NCBI GenBank assembly: GCA_964568395.1
Contig: CAZMPN010000009.1
Span: 18,386-82,385 of the forward strand
Origin: UBA6016 sp964568395
Lineage (GTDB): Bacteria > Campylobacterota > Campylobacteria > Campylobacterales > UBA6016
Direction: 5' to 3'
Length of the DNA stretch: 64,000 bases
Every line of letters begins with the position of its first letter. Within the stretch, counting starts at the first letter, position 1. The position numbers and the translations under genes are program-made. The notes beneath the pieces were generated by a model. It was not told the DNA's origin, did not search any database, and worked only from the letters and a program-made list of their open reading frames with translations. This document shows, piece after piece, positions 8,105 to 16,456 of the stretch.

Positions 8105-9820
8105 CTCAAGCAAAAGGCGTATCGTAAAGGTTGCGCCGTTTTGCTCGTTATTTGTCGCCGATATTTCGCCGTTATGATGCTTCTCTATGATTTGCTTTGC
8201 CATATATAGGCCTATTCCGACGCCTTGAGATTGGTGCTTTGTGGAGATGTACGGGTCGAATATCTTGTCTATCAGATTGTCCGCTATTCCTCCGCCGTTG
8301 TCGGCGACCTCTATATATAGCTGCTCGCCTTCGGATCTGACCGTTATTGTTATGACGCCTTCTTTTACGTCGTTGCCTACGATGGCGTCCCTTGCGTTTA
8401 GAAGCAGATTCAGTATCGTCTGTTCAAAATCGTTTTTGTAGCCGAAAATATCATGTTTGCCTTCATAGCGCTTCTCTATTTTGATGCTAATCTCCGCAAA
8501 CGGGGCCTCTACAAGCTCTATGGAGGAGTCTATCGCCGTCTCTACCCTAAACAGCTCCTTTTCTTTATTAGGCAAGAAGAAGTTTCTGAACGCGTCTATC
8601 GTTTTGGACATGGAGTATATCAGCTCCATCCCTTTTTTGTTGCAATGCTCCATATCTTCTTCGGTCAGTTCGCCGCGCTTATAGTCGTAGTATGCGCTTT
8701 GCATGATGATGCCTACGGCGTTGAGCGGTTGCCTCCACTGATGCGCTATCAGGCTTACGAGCTCTCCTAAGGCCGCATTTTTAGACTGTTGGAACAAGAG
8801 CTGCTCTTTTTGTCTGTTTTTTTCGATTTCTTCTTGTACTCTTTGTTCGAGTTCCCTGTTCATCTCTTTTAGCTTGGCCCTGCTTTTGAAGGCGTCGTTT
8901 ATCGCCCTTGAGATATTGCCGTATTCGTTTCTTTTGTGCAGATATTCCCTTATAGGTTCTATGTTTCTTTGCTTGATAGCCCTTGTTATGTTGATTAGCG
9001 GCAGGGTAAAGTATTTAGACATCAAAAATATGAAAGCCGTAATAATCACGGCTATATGAACCAAGGCTAGCTTTATCGTATCCTTTGCGTACTCGTCCAC
9101 CGCTTTTAGGACGTCGTTTTCTATGAATATATGAAGCTCGGCTATCTGCTTGCCGTTGATGTCTTTTAGGGGGATATGTTTGTTTATGCCGTAGTAGGAC
9201 TCTTCTTTGTCGTTTGGTTTATTATCTTCGACGGAGATTTTTACATGGCCTAGTTTTTCGAGCTCATCGATGTATTTTGCGTCCCAATGCTTTGCGACGA
9301 GGAAGTAGCCGTACGGTTTTTCGCTTTTTGACTTTTGGGTGGAGTGTTGGATAGGGGAGCCGAAAAGCTCTACTATGCCGTCTTTCGTCTTCGCGTAGAA
9401 ATGTATCTCGGATGGCTCGTTTATCTTTAGGCTCTCTTTGTCCACTATCTTATAGATATCGCCCAAAAACATTTTGTCTATAGAGGAGTAGATTACGGTT
9501 TTATTGGCGTCTAGCACATATACGCCGTTGGAGCCGAACTCATCCAGACTCCCGTCTAGATTGTCTTTCGCCCAGCGCGCGTCTTTTGTGCCGACGTATT
9601 TGACGAGGTCGTTCCAGTATGCGTAGTCGTTGGCTTGTTTTCTATATACGCCGGATTTTAAAGCCAAAAGCTTCTCCACCCTAAGCGCGGCCTGCTCGCC
9701 TTTTTCTACCGCCGCCGCGTTTGCTTCGCTTTTTTGGAAGAGCCATAAAGTGGCAAACGACGAAAGCGACAGCACGCATACCGCAATGGTTAGTAGGGCG
9801 AACTTCCATTTTGCGTTCAC
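8087..9820 (-). CDS. Membrane sensor histidine kinase with CHASE4-like periplasmic domain
   Basis: A 577-residue sensor kinase starting at GTG. A membrane helix (about 8-28) is followed by a periplasmic domain with the DYAYWNDL and ARWAKDN pattern typical of CHASE4. A second helix (about 248-268) is followed by a HAMP-like segment and a long coil rich in Glu/Lys/Arg. The phospho-acceptor box is AHQWRQPLN, then HATPase motifs LLLNARDAI, ADNGGGI and a glycine loop GVGIGLYMAK. It shares the HxWRQPLN subfamily signature with the kinases at the left end. Being downstream of btuC on the same strand, it might be read from the cobamide operon, but an 84-base gap and unrelated content argue for independence. 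No response regulator is visible beside it. Confidence 0.9.
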   Translation of the reverse strand: MNAKWKFALLTIAVCVLSLSSFATLWLFQKSEANAAAVEKGEQAALRVEKLLALKSGVYRKQANDYAYWNDLVKYVGTKDARWAKDNLDGSLDEFGSNGVYVLDANKTVIYSSIDKMFLGDIYKIVDKESLKINEPSEIHFYAKTKDGIVELFGSPIQHSTQKSKSEKPYGYFLVAKHWDAKYIDELEKLGHVKISVEDNKPNDKEESYYGINKHIPLKDINGKQIAELHIFIENDVLKAVDEYAKDTIKLALVHIAVIITAFIFLMSKYFTLPLINITRAIKQRNIEPIREYLHKRNEYGNISRAINDAFKSRAKLKEMNRELEQRVQEEIEKNRQKEQLLFQQSKNAALGELVSLIAHQWRQPLNAVGIIMQSAYYDYKRGELTEEDMEHCNKKGMELIYSMSKTIDAFRNFFLPNKEKELFRVETAIDSSIELVEAPFAEISIKIEKRYEGKHDIFGYKNDFEQTILNLLLNARDAIVGNDVKEGVITITVRSEGEQLYIEVADNGGGIADNLIDKIFDPYISTKHQSQGVGIGLYMAKQIIEKHHNGEISATNNEQNGATFTIRLLLELGTKE

Positions 9821-9904
9821 TGGCTCTATCCTGCTTTCGAATTTCTTATAAGTGGCTTTTTCGTAATTTTATCCCAAAAGCCTGAAATATAAAACCATTT
9901 TTTT

Positions 9905-10882
9905 CTATTTTTTGCCTCTTGATAGAATCAAATATATAAAAAACGGAGCGCCCAAAAACGCCGTCACTACGCCTATCGGAATTTCCGATTCGAAGCCCGA
10001 GGTTCGCGATAGAATATCGCAAAACAGCAAGAACGCGCCGCCGCCGACAAATGAGCCAAAAACGAGTGTGTGGGACGGGCGTAAAAAAAGTTTTTTCAGA
10101 AGATGCGGCACCACAAGGCCGACAAAACCTATAGGGCCTGCGATGCTTACGACCGAGCCTACGGCCAAAGAGACGAATAGCAGCAGTAGCAGCGTCACTT
10201 TTTTGGTGTCTACCCCTTTTAGCTTCGCGTTTTCCTCGCATACCCCCATCAGTCTTAGCTCGGGCGTGAAATAAAGAGCGGCAAAAAGAAGCGAGACGGC
10301 GAATAGGGCCACGGGCGTCAGCTCCAAGAAACCGGTCGTGCCTAGATTCCCGAGGGTAAAGCGGATGATGGAGTGCGCCTGAAGTATGCTGCCGGAATAG
10401 TATATTACGAGCAAGATGGCGGTATATAGATGCGACAGCGCTACGCCAAGAAGCAGCAAGTTCTGGCTTGAGGAAGCCGATCGATTCGAGAAAAGTAGAA
10501 GCAAAGCCACCGTCGCGATAGAAGCCGCGAATGCAAAGAGCGTTATGAGCGAAAATCCGAAAAAGGATACGCCAAATCCGATATAGATGGCTATAGCCGC
10601 CCCAAGCGTGGCCCCGCTGGATACCCCAAGAGTAAAAGGGGTCATTAGCGGATTTCTGAAAAGCGTCTGAAACAAAAGGCCGGACAGGGCAAGCGTTCCG
10701 CCTGCGAAAAAAGCAAGCACGGCTCTTGGCGCCCTAATCTCCCAAAATATCAAAGCGTCCGCGCTGGCGGTATCGAATATGTTTTCGTAAGATATGGAGG
10801 CTATCCCTACGAACGGAGACGCGGCAAGCACGATAAGCGCCGACAGCGTAAGCAATATATTATATTTTCGCATAGTTTGCAT
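9905..10882 (-). CDS. btuC: BtuC-like ABC transporter permease (FecCD family)
   Basis: A 325-residue inner-membrane permease of the FecCD/BtuC family with about ten helices. The family signature PLMTPFTLGVSSGATLGA lies near residue 77-94, and GPIGFVGLVVPHLLKKLF, the coupling-helix region that meets the ATPase, near 235-252. It would form the translocation pore for a corrinoid captured by BtuF. Its start overlaps the end of the ATPase gene by 23 bases. Family members also move haem and ferric siderophores; assignment to cobamides rests on the eight cobamide genes read from the same transcript. It is the last gene of that operon. Confidence 0.85.
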   Translation of the reverse strand: MQTMRKYNILLTLSALIVLAASPFVGIASISYENIFDTASADALIFWEIRAPRAVLAFFAGGTLALSGLLFQTLFRNPLMTPFTLGVSSGATLGAAIAIYIGFGVSFFGFSLITLFAFAASIATVALLLLFSNRSASSSQNLLLLGVALSHLYTAILLVIYYSGSILQAHSIIRFTLGNLGTTGFLELTPVALFAVSLLFAALYFTPELRLMGVCEENAKLKGVDTKKVTLLLLLFVSLAVGSVVSIAGPIGFVGLVVPHLLKKLFLRPSHTLVFGSFVGGGAFLLFCDILSRTSGFESEIPIGVVTAFLGAPFFIYLILSRGKK

Positions 10883-11615
10883 ACACTCCGTCGGCTCTTT
10901 TTAGTATCCGCTCGCCAAAGCGTCTTGCGAGGGATGGTTCGCCGAAAAACTCATCGGAGTCGCCGAAAAAATCTATTTCCCCGGATTTTAGATACAAAAC
11001 GTCGAAACCGAGTGAAAAGGCAAAGTGCAGGTCGTGCGTGATTACTATCTTGTTTTTGAAGACGGCGCCGCAAGACAGCGCGTCAAAAAGCGTTTGAGAC
11101 CTTTCGATGTCTATGTTCGCTATCGGCTCGTCGAATATCGTGATCGCGCTGTTTTGGATTACGGCCTGCATAATCATCGCAAGCTGCTTTTCGCCGCTGC
11201 TTAGCAGAGATAGCCTATGGTTTGCGAGTTCGTCCATACGGAATTTGCGCATAACAAAGAGAGCCTCGTCCGTCTCCTCTTTGGAGTACGGCTCGAACTT
11301 TTGTTTATAGGCAAATCTACCCATCAGTAGATACTCCAAAAGCGTAGTCTCCTCGTCGTATACGTTTAGTTTCGGGGCTACGTAGTTTATCAGCTTGGAG
11401 CGCTCCTTGTTTTGTAGCTTGGATAGCTCCTCTCCAAAAACCAAAATACCGCCTTTCGTTTTTATAAGGCCGCACAGCAGTTTTGCCAGCGTGCTTTTGC
11501 CGGCGCCGTTTTCCCCTAGAATGACCAGATTTTGCCCCTCTCCTAGGCGAAATGAGATGTTTTTTAGTATCTCCCGGTCTTGGTATCCGAAATTCAGATT
11601 AGCGCACTTTAGCAT
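10860..11615 (-). CDS. btuD: BtuD-like ABC transporter ATP-binding protein
   Basis: A 251-residue ATPase that would power the BtuC channel. It has Walker A GENGAGKST (about 34-42), a slightly divergent signature LLSSGEKQ in place of LSGGQ, Walker B ITIFDEP and the switch histidine ITHDLHF. It overlaps btuF upstream by 17 bases and btuC downstream by 23, an arrangement typical of one translationally coupled importer. The same ATPase class serves haem and siderophore importers, so the substrate call depends on the neighbours. Confidence 0.87.
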   Translation of the reverse strand: MLKCANLNFGYQDREILKNISFRLGEGQNLVILGENGAGKSTLAKLLCGLIKTKGGILVFGEELSKLQNKERSKLINYVAPKLNVYDEETTLLEYLLMGRFAYKQKFEPYSKEETDEALFVMRKFRMDELANHRLSLLSSGEKQLAMIMQAVIQNSAITIFDEPIANIDIERSQTLFDALSCGAVFKNKIVITHDLHFAFSLGFDVLYLKSGEIDFFGDSDEFFGEPSLARRFGERILKRADGVYANYAKI

Positions 11616-12432
11616 GGTGCTCCTCCGCTATTTTCCTCAAATCGTCCAAGAAGAGCGTCAAGCGATCGGACGGTATCGACACGTAGTCGCCGTCAAGCAC
11701 GAATATGGAACCGCTTTTTGCCGCCTTGATAGGCAGCGCGCTCCATGCGGCTTTGATCTGGGAGGCTGTGATGTTTTTTTCTTTGGTGTAAGGGAACAAC
11801 ACTACGACTATATCGGGATTCGAGGCTATGATACCCTCCATTCCGATGACCGGCTGTCCGCTCCTGTCTTTTCTTATCGCGTTTTCAAACCCGGTCTTGG
11901 CGATTAGCTCGGCAAAATAGAGATTGTTTCCGGCGACGTATATGTTTTTGGATAGGTCTATGTTGTTGCCGAATACTACCAGCATCTTTTGGTTTGTCCG
12001 CGGCAGTTTGGACAGCTTTTGCAGCCCGGCGTCTATCTTGGCGTTTATGGCCGCCCCCTCTTTGTGTTTGCCTAGCCTTGCCGCTATTTTGCTTACGGCG
12101 TCCTTTATGCTTCCGACGGAGTCTATGCGTATCGCGAGCGTTTTGATTCCCAGTTTTTCCAGTTTTCTATTCGTCTCTTCGCCGCTAGCCTCGCTGATAA
12201 CGAGGGTAGGGCGTAGGGCCGCTATTTTTTCTATCGATGCGTCGTGGTATCCGCCGATTCTCGGTATAGCTTTCGCGCTCTCCGGGTAGTTGGCGTATTT
12301 GGTCGTGCCGACTACGTTTTTGCCCTCTCCAAGCGCAAATACTATCTCGTTTACGGCCGGAGAGAGCGTAACTATGCGTTCGCTTCCAAACAGATAGGTA
12401 GCAAGCAGTAGAAAAAACGCAAAAATCCTCAC
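11599..12432 (-). CDS. btuF: BtuF-like periplasmic corrinoid-binding protein
   Basis: A 277-residue substrate-binding protein with a cleavable signal peptide (about 1-17, ending ...YLFGSE). The mature part opens with RIVTLSPAVNEIVFALG, the hallmark of BtuF/FepB-type binding proteins, followed by the GTTKYANYPE and IGGYHDASIEKIAAL segments of the N-terminal lobe. It would bind a corrinoid in the periplasm and hand it to BtuCD. The start is GTG, and its first bases overlap the TGA of cobC (GTGA). The order btuF-btuD-btuC is continuous with the biosynthetic genes, linking import to remodelling. Confidence 0.86.
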   Translation of the reverse strand: MRIFAFFLLLATYLFGSERIVTLSPAVNEIVFALGEGKNVVGTTKYANYPESAKAIPRIGGYHDASIEKIAALRPTLVISEASGEETNRKLEKLGIKTLAIRIDSVGSIKDAVSKIAARLGKHKEGAAINAKIDAGLQKLSKLPRTNQKMLVVFGNNIDLSKNIYVAGNNLYFAELIAKTGFENAIRKDRSGQPVIGMEGIIASNPDIVVVLFPYTKEKNITASQIKAAWSALPIKAAKSGSIFVLDGDYVSIPSDRLTLFLDDLRKIAEEHHAKVR

Positions 12433-12965
12433 CCAAAATCCTCTATTATCGTGATACCGGCGTATGGAATATCAATTCCGAACGCCTCTTCCAGTGTCAG
12501 CTCTTTTTCCGTCATCAAAAGCGTTTTTATTACGCCTCCATGCGTTATCACTAGCGTATTTTTAAACGGCCTCCGTCTTAGCTCGTCGAAAAAAGAGTTT
12601 ATTCTTCTTGAGAATTCGTCAAGGCTCTCGCCTCCTACGGCGTCTATGAACTGCCCGAAATTCTCGTATTTGATGCCAAACTCGGCGCAAATATCGTCGT
12701 ACTTCATTCCTTCGGCTCTTCCCCACGACTTCTCTCTTAGCCTCTCGTCGTAGACTATATTTTCCAATCCGAGCGGTTTCGCGCTATCCACGCACCTCGT
12801 CAGGTCGGAGCAGTAGACGGCGTCAAAGGATATATTCCGAATGGCGTCCGCGGCTTTGGCGGCTTGTTCCTTTCCATATCGGCTAAGGGGTATGTCTATA
12901 TGTCCGTTGTAGCATCCCGCATACCGCTCGTCCACGCTCGCATGTCTCATCAAAAAAAGCCTCAA
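12429..12965 (-). CDS. cobC: Alpha-ribazole-5'-phosphate phosphatase (histidine phosphatase family)
   Basis: A histidine-phosphatase-fold enzyme that in the pathway removes the phosphate from alpha-ribazole phosphate or cobamide phosphate. The catalytic RHAS is near the N-terminus and a second catalytic histidine lies in VITHGGVI; the NGHIDIPLSRYG segment is typical of CobC. I place the start at TTG 12965: it overlaps the cobS TGA as TTGA, has GGGG six bases upstream and gives the family-standard N-terminus LRLFLMRHAS. An earlier in-frame ATG at 12995 would add ten residues encoded inside cobS and is less likely. About 178 residues. Function is supported by position between cobS and btuF; the fold alone cannot exclude a phosphoglycerate mutase. 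Confidence 0.82.
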   Translation of the reverse strand: MRLFLMRHASVDERYAGCYNGHIDIPLSRYGKEQAAKAADAIRNISFDAVYCSDLTRCVDSAKPLGLENIVYDERLREKSWGRAEGMKYDDICAEFGIKYENFGQFIDAVGGESLDEFSRRINSFFDELRRRPFKNTLVITHGGVIKTLLMTEKELTLEEAFGIDIPYAGITIIEDFG

Positions 12966-13699
12966 AGCGTACCCCAACCAATCACTACGGCGCAAAGAAG
13001 CACGAGCTCCGTCGACTCGATGACGAAGCCGTACATATCTCCGCTAAGACCGCCGAACCGTCTATTCAAAAAACCTCCGATAGCAAGCGAGACAACGACA
13101 GTAAGCGCAAAAAACCAAAAAAACCGTGCGTCTATTAGCCAAACGGCTGCGCCTACAAGCAGGGCGGAGTAGACAAAAAGCGGCGTCGTAAACTCTTTTT
13201 TTGCCGCATATCCCATGCCGGACTGGCGTACGTACGGATATGCATATATCGCCAAGCCGCCGCCAAAGCGGGAGAGCATCGGGATAAGCAAAAACAGCCC
13301 TATATCCGGAAGGCTGAAAAACGCCGTAAGCTTCAAAGCCAAAAACAAAAAGCCGTATATGGCGCCCATCGCCCCTATGGCAGGCTCCTTCATCACCTCA
13401 AGCGCACGGGAAGCGGGGGCGAAAAGTCCGTCTATCGTATCGACGAAGCCGTCCAGATGCAGCGCGCCGTAAAGGGCGGCGAAAAGGACAAAGAGGGCGA
13501 CCCGCAAAAAGCTCTCAGACAACACGCCGTGAAGCATGGCATATAGGGCGCATATCACGCCGCCAAGAAAAAGCCCGACCGTAGGATAGTACGCCGCCGC
13601 TACGCCGTTCATTCCGGCTCTAAACTCATGCATACGAAACGGTAATATCGTCATCATCGAAAAGGCCAATCTGAGCCCAAGCAGGTGTCTTTTTATCAT
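12962..13699 (-). CDS. cobS: Adenosylcobinamide-GDP ribazoletransferase (cobamide synthase)
   Basis: An integral membrane enzyme of 245 residues that joins adenosyl-GDP-cobinamide to alpha-ribazole, the last coupling step of the nucleotide loop. It is strongly hydrophobic, with about six or seven helices. It carries the family's acidic segment LHLDGFVDTIDGLF, which holds the metal and GDP-cobinamide site, and PAIGAMGAIYGF. I set the start at ATG 13699, which overlaps the cobU stop as ATGA and has GAGG upstream, rather than at 13729. Neighbours on both sides are pathway partners (CobU supplies the substrate, CobC dephosphorylates the product). Confidence 0.9.
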   Translation of the reverse strand: MIKRHLLGLRLAFSMMTILPFRMHEFRAGMNGVAAAYYPTVGLFLGGVICALYAMLHGVLSESFLRVALFVLFAALYGALHLDGFVDTIDGLFAPASRALEVMKEPAIGAMGAIYGFLFLALKLTAFFSLPDIGLFLLIPMLSRFGGGLAIYAYPYVRQSGMGYAAKKEFTTPLFVYSALLVGAAVWLIDARFFWFFALTVVVSLAIGGFLNRRFGGLSGDMYGFVIESTELVLLCAVVIGWGTL

Positions 13700-14193
13700 T
13701 TCATCCTCAATGCCAGCCCGGCGGCGCATAGGTATACCTCGTCGCAGGCCGCCGCCACCATCTGTGCGACGCGGCCGCTGATGTCGGCGAAGCGTCTGGC
13801 TAGCGGATTGTCCGGGATTATTCCGCCACCGACCTCGTTAATGACGAATACCGCGTCGTTTTGAAGGGATAGCAGGCGGCGTAGCTCTTCGTATATTTCG
13901 TTTTCGCTCTTTTCGCGGTATAGCATATTGTTTATCCAAAGAGTGAGGCACTCTACGAGCACGGCGCCCTCAAGCCCGCTTAAAGCCTCGCACATATGTA
14001 GCGGCTCTTCTACGGTTATGAACCTGTCGGCTCTTTGGGCTTTATGCCTTAATATTCGCTCTTTCATCTCTTCGTCAAGCGGTTCGGTTGTGGCCAGGTA
14101 GTACGGTTTTTTGTTTGGGGATAGCTCCAGCGCTCTTGCCTCCGCATGCGCGCTTTTGCCGCTCTTTATTCCGCCTATAAACAATACTTTCAT
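13696..14193 (-). CDS. cobU: Adenosylcobinamide kinase / adenosylcobinamide-phosphate guanylyltransferase
   Basis: A bifunctional enzyme of 165 residues that phosphorylates adenosylcobinamide and then caps it with GMP from GTP. The P-loop GGIKSGKS is at residues 7-14. The segment RILRHKAQR holds the histidine that carries GMP in characterised CobU, and VINEVGGGIIPDN is the second conserved block. The start chosen is ATG 14193, which overlaps the cbiB stop as ATGA and has GGAG seven bases upstream; an upstream ATG at 14244 would add 17 residues not seen in the family. It sits between cbiB, which makes its substrate, and cobS, which uses its product. Confidence 0.92.
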   Translation of the reverse strand: MKVLFIGGIKSGKSAHAEARALELSPNKKPYYLATTEPLDEEMKERILRHKAQRADRFITVEEPLHMCEALSGLEGAVLVECLTLWINNMLYREKSENEIYEELRRLLSLQNDAVFVINEVGGGIIPDNPLARRFADISGRVAQMVAAACDEVYLCAAGLALRMK

Positions 14194-15074
14194 GCCAGGC
14201 TCCAGATTGCCAAAAAGGTTATTATCAAAATATCGAATCTCCATTGCAGGTTTAGCGCGTTCTTGACGTCTTGCCGCGTGATTTCGCCTCTGCCTTCTCC
14301 AAAATAGGGCTTATCCGTTATCTTTCCGTGATACGGCGTAGGCCCGCCGAGCCTTATACCCAGAGCCCCGGCCATCGCCGCTATCGGATATCCGGCGTTT
14401 GGGCTTTTGTGTTTGCCGCCGAATACAAAGGCGCTTTTGACGCTTTTGACGCTTGCCGCCGATAATGCGATAATGAGCGCGGTTATACGGGCGGGAACGA
14501 AGTTTGCCGCATCATCCAGTCTGGCGGATATTTTACCGAACTTTTCGTATCTATCCGTCCTATATCCAACCATGGAATCCAGCGTATTTATCGCTTTGTA
14601 GGCCGCCATGCCGGGTAGTCCGAAGAGTATCAGATAAAAAAGAGGCGCTATTACACCGTCGCTTATGTTTTCGGCGTAGGTCTCTATGAGCGCTTTGTTG
14701 ATTTCGCTCTCGTCTAGCTCTGCGGTATCCCGACTGACCAACATGCTAAGGGCGGCCCTTTTGTCGTTCGCCTCCAGCGCCAAGCGGACGCTGTTAAATA
14801 GCATATTGGAGGCTATGAACATAGAAGAGACAACGGCGGTAAGGGTTAGCGAAAAAGCGTACGGCAGGCTATCTAGCGCCGCCTGTATTCCAAGCGAGAT
14901 GGAGACGCAAAGCGCCACTAGCGACACGGCCAGTATTCCGCCCATGAGAACGCCGTCTTTGTAAAATCTTCGCTCAAACCACGATATATACGCTCCCATG
15001 AGGGCAACAGGATGTCTAAACGGAAATTCCCCGAAAATCCTGTCGATGATATAGGCGAGCAGAGCGGTCAACAA
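14190..15074 (-). CDS. cbiB: Adenosylcobinamide-phosphate synthase (CbiB)
   Basis: A 294-residue membrane protein that attaches the aminopropanol (or aminoethanol) phosphate linker to adenosylcobyric acid. Family landmarks are DRIFGEFPFRHPVALMG near the N-terminus, ETYAENISDGVIAPLFY in the middle, the TLDSMVGYR block and the GGPTPYHGKI segment near the C-terminus. The start is one of two adjacent TTG codons overlapping the end of cbiP. It follows cbiP, which makes cobyric acid, and the cobD-like gene, which would make the linker, so substrates come from adjacent genes. Confidence 0.92.
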   Translation of the reverse strand: MLTALLAYIIDRIFGEFPFRHPVALMGAYISWFERRFYKDGVLMGGILAVSLVALCVSISLGIQAALDSLPYAFSLTLTAVVSSMFIASNMLFNSVRLALEANDKRAALSMLVSRDTAELDESEINKALIETYAENISDGVIAPLFYLILFGLPGMAAYKAINTLDSMVGYRTDRYEKFGKISARLDDAANFVPARITALIIALSAASVKSVKSAFVFGGKHKSPNAGYPIAAMAGALGIRLGGPTPYHGKITDKPYFGEGRGEITRQDVKNALNLQWRFDILIITFLAIWSLA

Positions 15075-16456
15075 GATATGGCCTCTATGATTTTGTCTAC
15101 GTCGATAGACTGGGCTACGCTATTTTTTAATCTCTCAAGTTCTTGTTTACGATATTCGCCGTAGTCGTACCCTCTGTAGTCAGCTCTTATCCTTCGCAAA
15201 AAACCGGTACGGAACGAGTCGTTGTGGAATAGGCCGTGGATATGCGTGCCGAATATCTTTTCGTCTTCAAAAAACAGCGGATGCTCTTCGCTCTTGCCGC
15301 AGTGTATCTCGTAGCCCTCTACGCTCTCGCCGCAATATTCGTAGCTTCCTTTGAAAAGCGTTTTGTTTTTTTCGAATACGACGTCGCTATCTATCCAGCC
15401 AAAACCTTCCTCTTTCTCTCCAGGTCGGTTCTCCGCGCCGTGCTCGTCGATCAGGTTTTTGAACATCATCTGGTAGCCTCCGCATACTCCCGCTTTAAGA
15501 CCCCCAAAACGCTGAAGTTCGCCGTATAATCTGGATGATTTTAGCCATCTAAGATCGTTTATCGTGGCCTTGGTGCCGGGCAGTATCACCATGTCGTAAA
15601 CGCTCAGCGGCAAATACGAATCGACAAACTCTACGCAAAGCTCCTTGTCCGCGATGAGCGGCTCGAAATCGGTAAAGTTGGCTATATGCGGATATTTGAT
15701 GATCGCCACTTTGATGTCGCCGCGATTTTTTGCGTAGCCATCTATCGACAGCGCATCTTCGTATCCTAGGGTAAAATGGATATGCGGCACGACGCCAAGT
15801 ACCGTGATGCCGAACTCCTCTTCTATTATCCGCCTACCCTCGTCAAATAGCGTAATATCTCCCCTGAATTTGTTGACGACGACGCCTATGACGTTTTTTT
15901 TGAGATTTTCAGGGAGTAGGGCGTATGTGCCGTATATAGAGGCGAATACGCCGCCCCTTTCTATGTCGGCTACGAGTATTATCTTGTTGCCAAACTCCGA
16001 CGCCGTAAAGACGTTCGAGAGGTCTTTTTGCGCCAGGTTCAGCTCTACCGGGGAGCCCGCGCCTTCGCATACCACGACGTCGTAGCGTTCGTTTAGGTAA
16101 AGAAGCGCTTCTTTTGCGACCGGTTTTAGGTTTTCTATGTTTTTGAAATACTCCCTTGCGTCTTGCGCCCCGACGGCCTTGCCTTTTATTATTACCTGGC
16201 TCTTGTTGTCTTTTTGCGGTTTTAGCAGTATCGGATTGAAATGGTAGCTGGTGGCTAGACCGAGAGCCTCGGCCTGTATGTACTGGGCTACGCCTATCTC
16301 GCCTCCGTCGTCCGTTACGCATGCGTTGTTGGACATGTTCTGCGCCTTAAACGGGGCTACCGAAAAGCCTCTCTCTTTTAGAATCAGGCATAGCGCCAAG
16401 GATATAGTGCTTTTGCCGGCGTCGCTAGAGGTGCCGAAAACGCTTATATTTCGCAC
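15068..16456 (-). CDS. cbiP: Cobyric acid synthase
   Basis: A 462-residue glutamine-dependent amidotransferase that amidates side chains of adenosylcobyrinic acid a,c-diamide to give cobyric acid. The N-terminal dethiobiotin-synthetase-like ATPase domain has the P-loop GTSSDAGKST and FKAQNMSNNA. The C-terminal class-I glutaminase has the nucleophile in AGVCGGYQMM and the His/Glu end GTHIHGLFHND. The start is GTG, overlapping cobD by 13 bases. No CbiA/CobB, CobA or ring-forming genes are present, so the precursor is either imported or made elsewhere in the genome. Confidence 0.92.
   Translation of the reverse strand: MRNISVFGTSSDAGKSTISLALCLILKERGFSVAPFKAQNMSNNACVTDDGGEIGVAQYIQAEALGLATSYHFNPILLKPQKDNKSQVIIKGKAVGAQDAREYFKNIENLKPVAKEALLYLNERYDVVVCEGAGSPVELNLAQKDLSNVFTASEFGNKIILVADIERGGVFASIYGTYALLPENLKKNVIGVVVNKFRGDITLFDEGRRIIEEEFGITVLGVVPHIHFTLGYEDALSIDGYAKNRGDIKVAIIKYPHIANFTDFEPLIADKELCVEFVDSYLPLSVYDMVILPGTKATINDLRWLKSSRLYGELQRFGGLKAGVCGGYQMMFKNLIDEHGAENRPGEKEEGFGWIDSDVVFEKNKTLFKGSYEYCGESVEGYEIHCGKSEEHPLFFEDEKIFGTHIHGLFHNDSFRTGFLRRIRADYRGYDYGEYRKQELERLKNSVAQSIDVDKIIEAISC

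Noticed and set aside
12966..12995. Upstream start of cobC at 12995
   Set aside because: The extra residues lie within cobS and are not part of the family; TTG 12965 has GGGG upstream and overlaps the cobS stop as TTGA.
13700..13729. Upstream start of cobS at 13729, and likewise cobU at 14244, clpA at 26709, purQ at 54514 and jag at 61612
   Set aside because: In each case a downstream ATG overlaps or abuts the preceding gene's end (four-base ATGA for cobS, cobU and purQ; one-base gap for clpA; eight-base overlap for jag) and gives the family-standard N-terminus.
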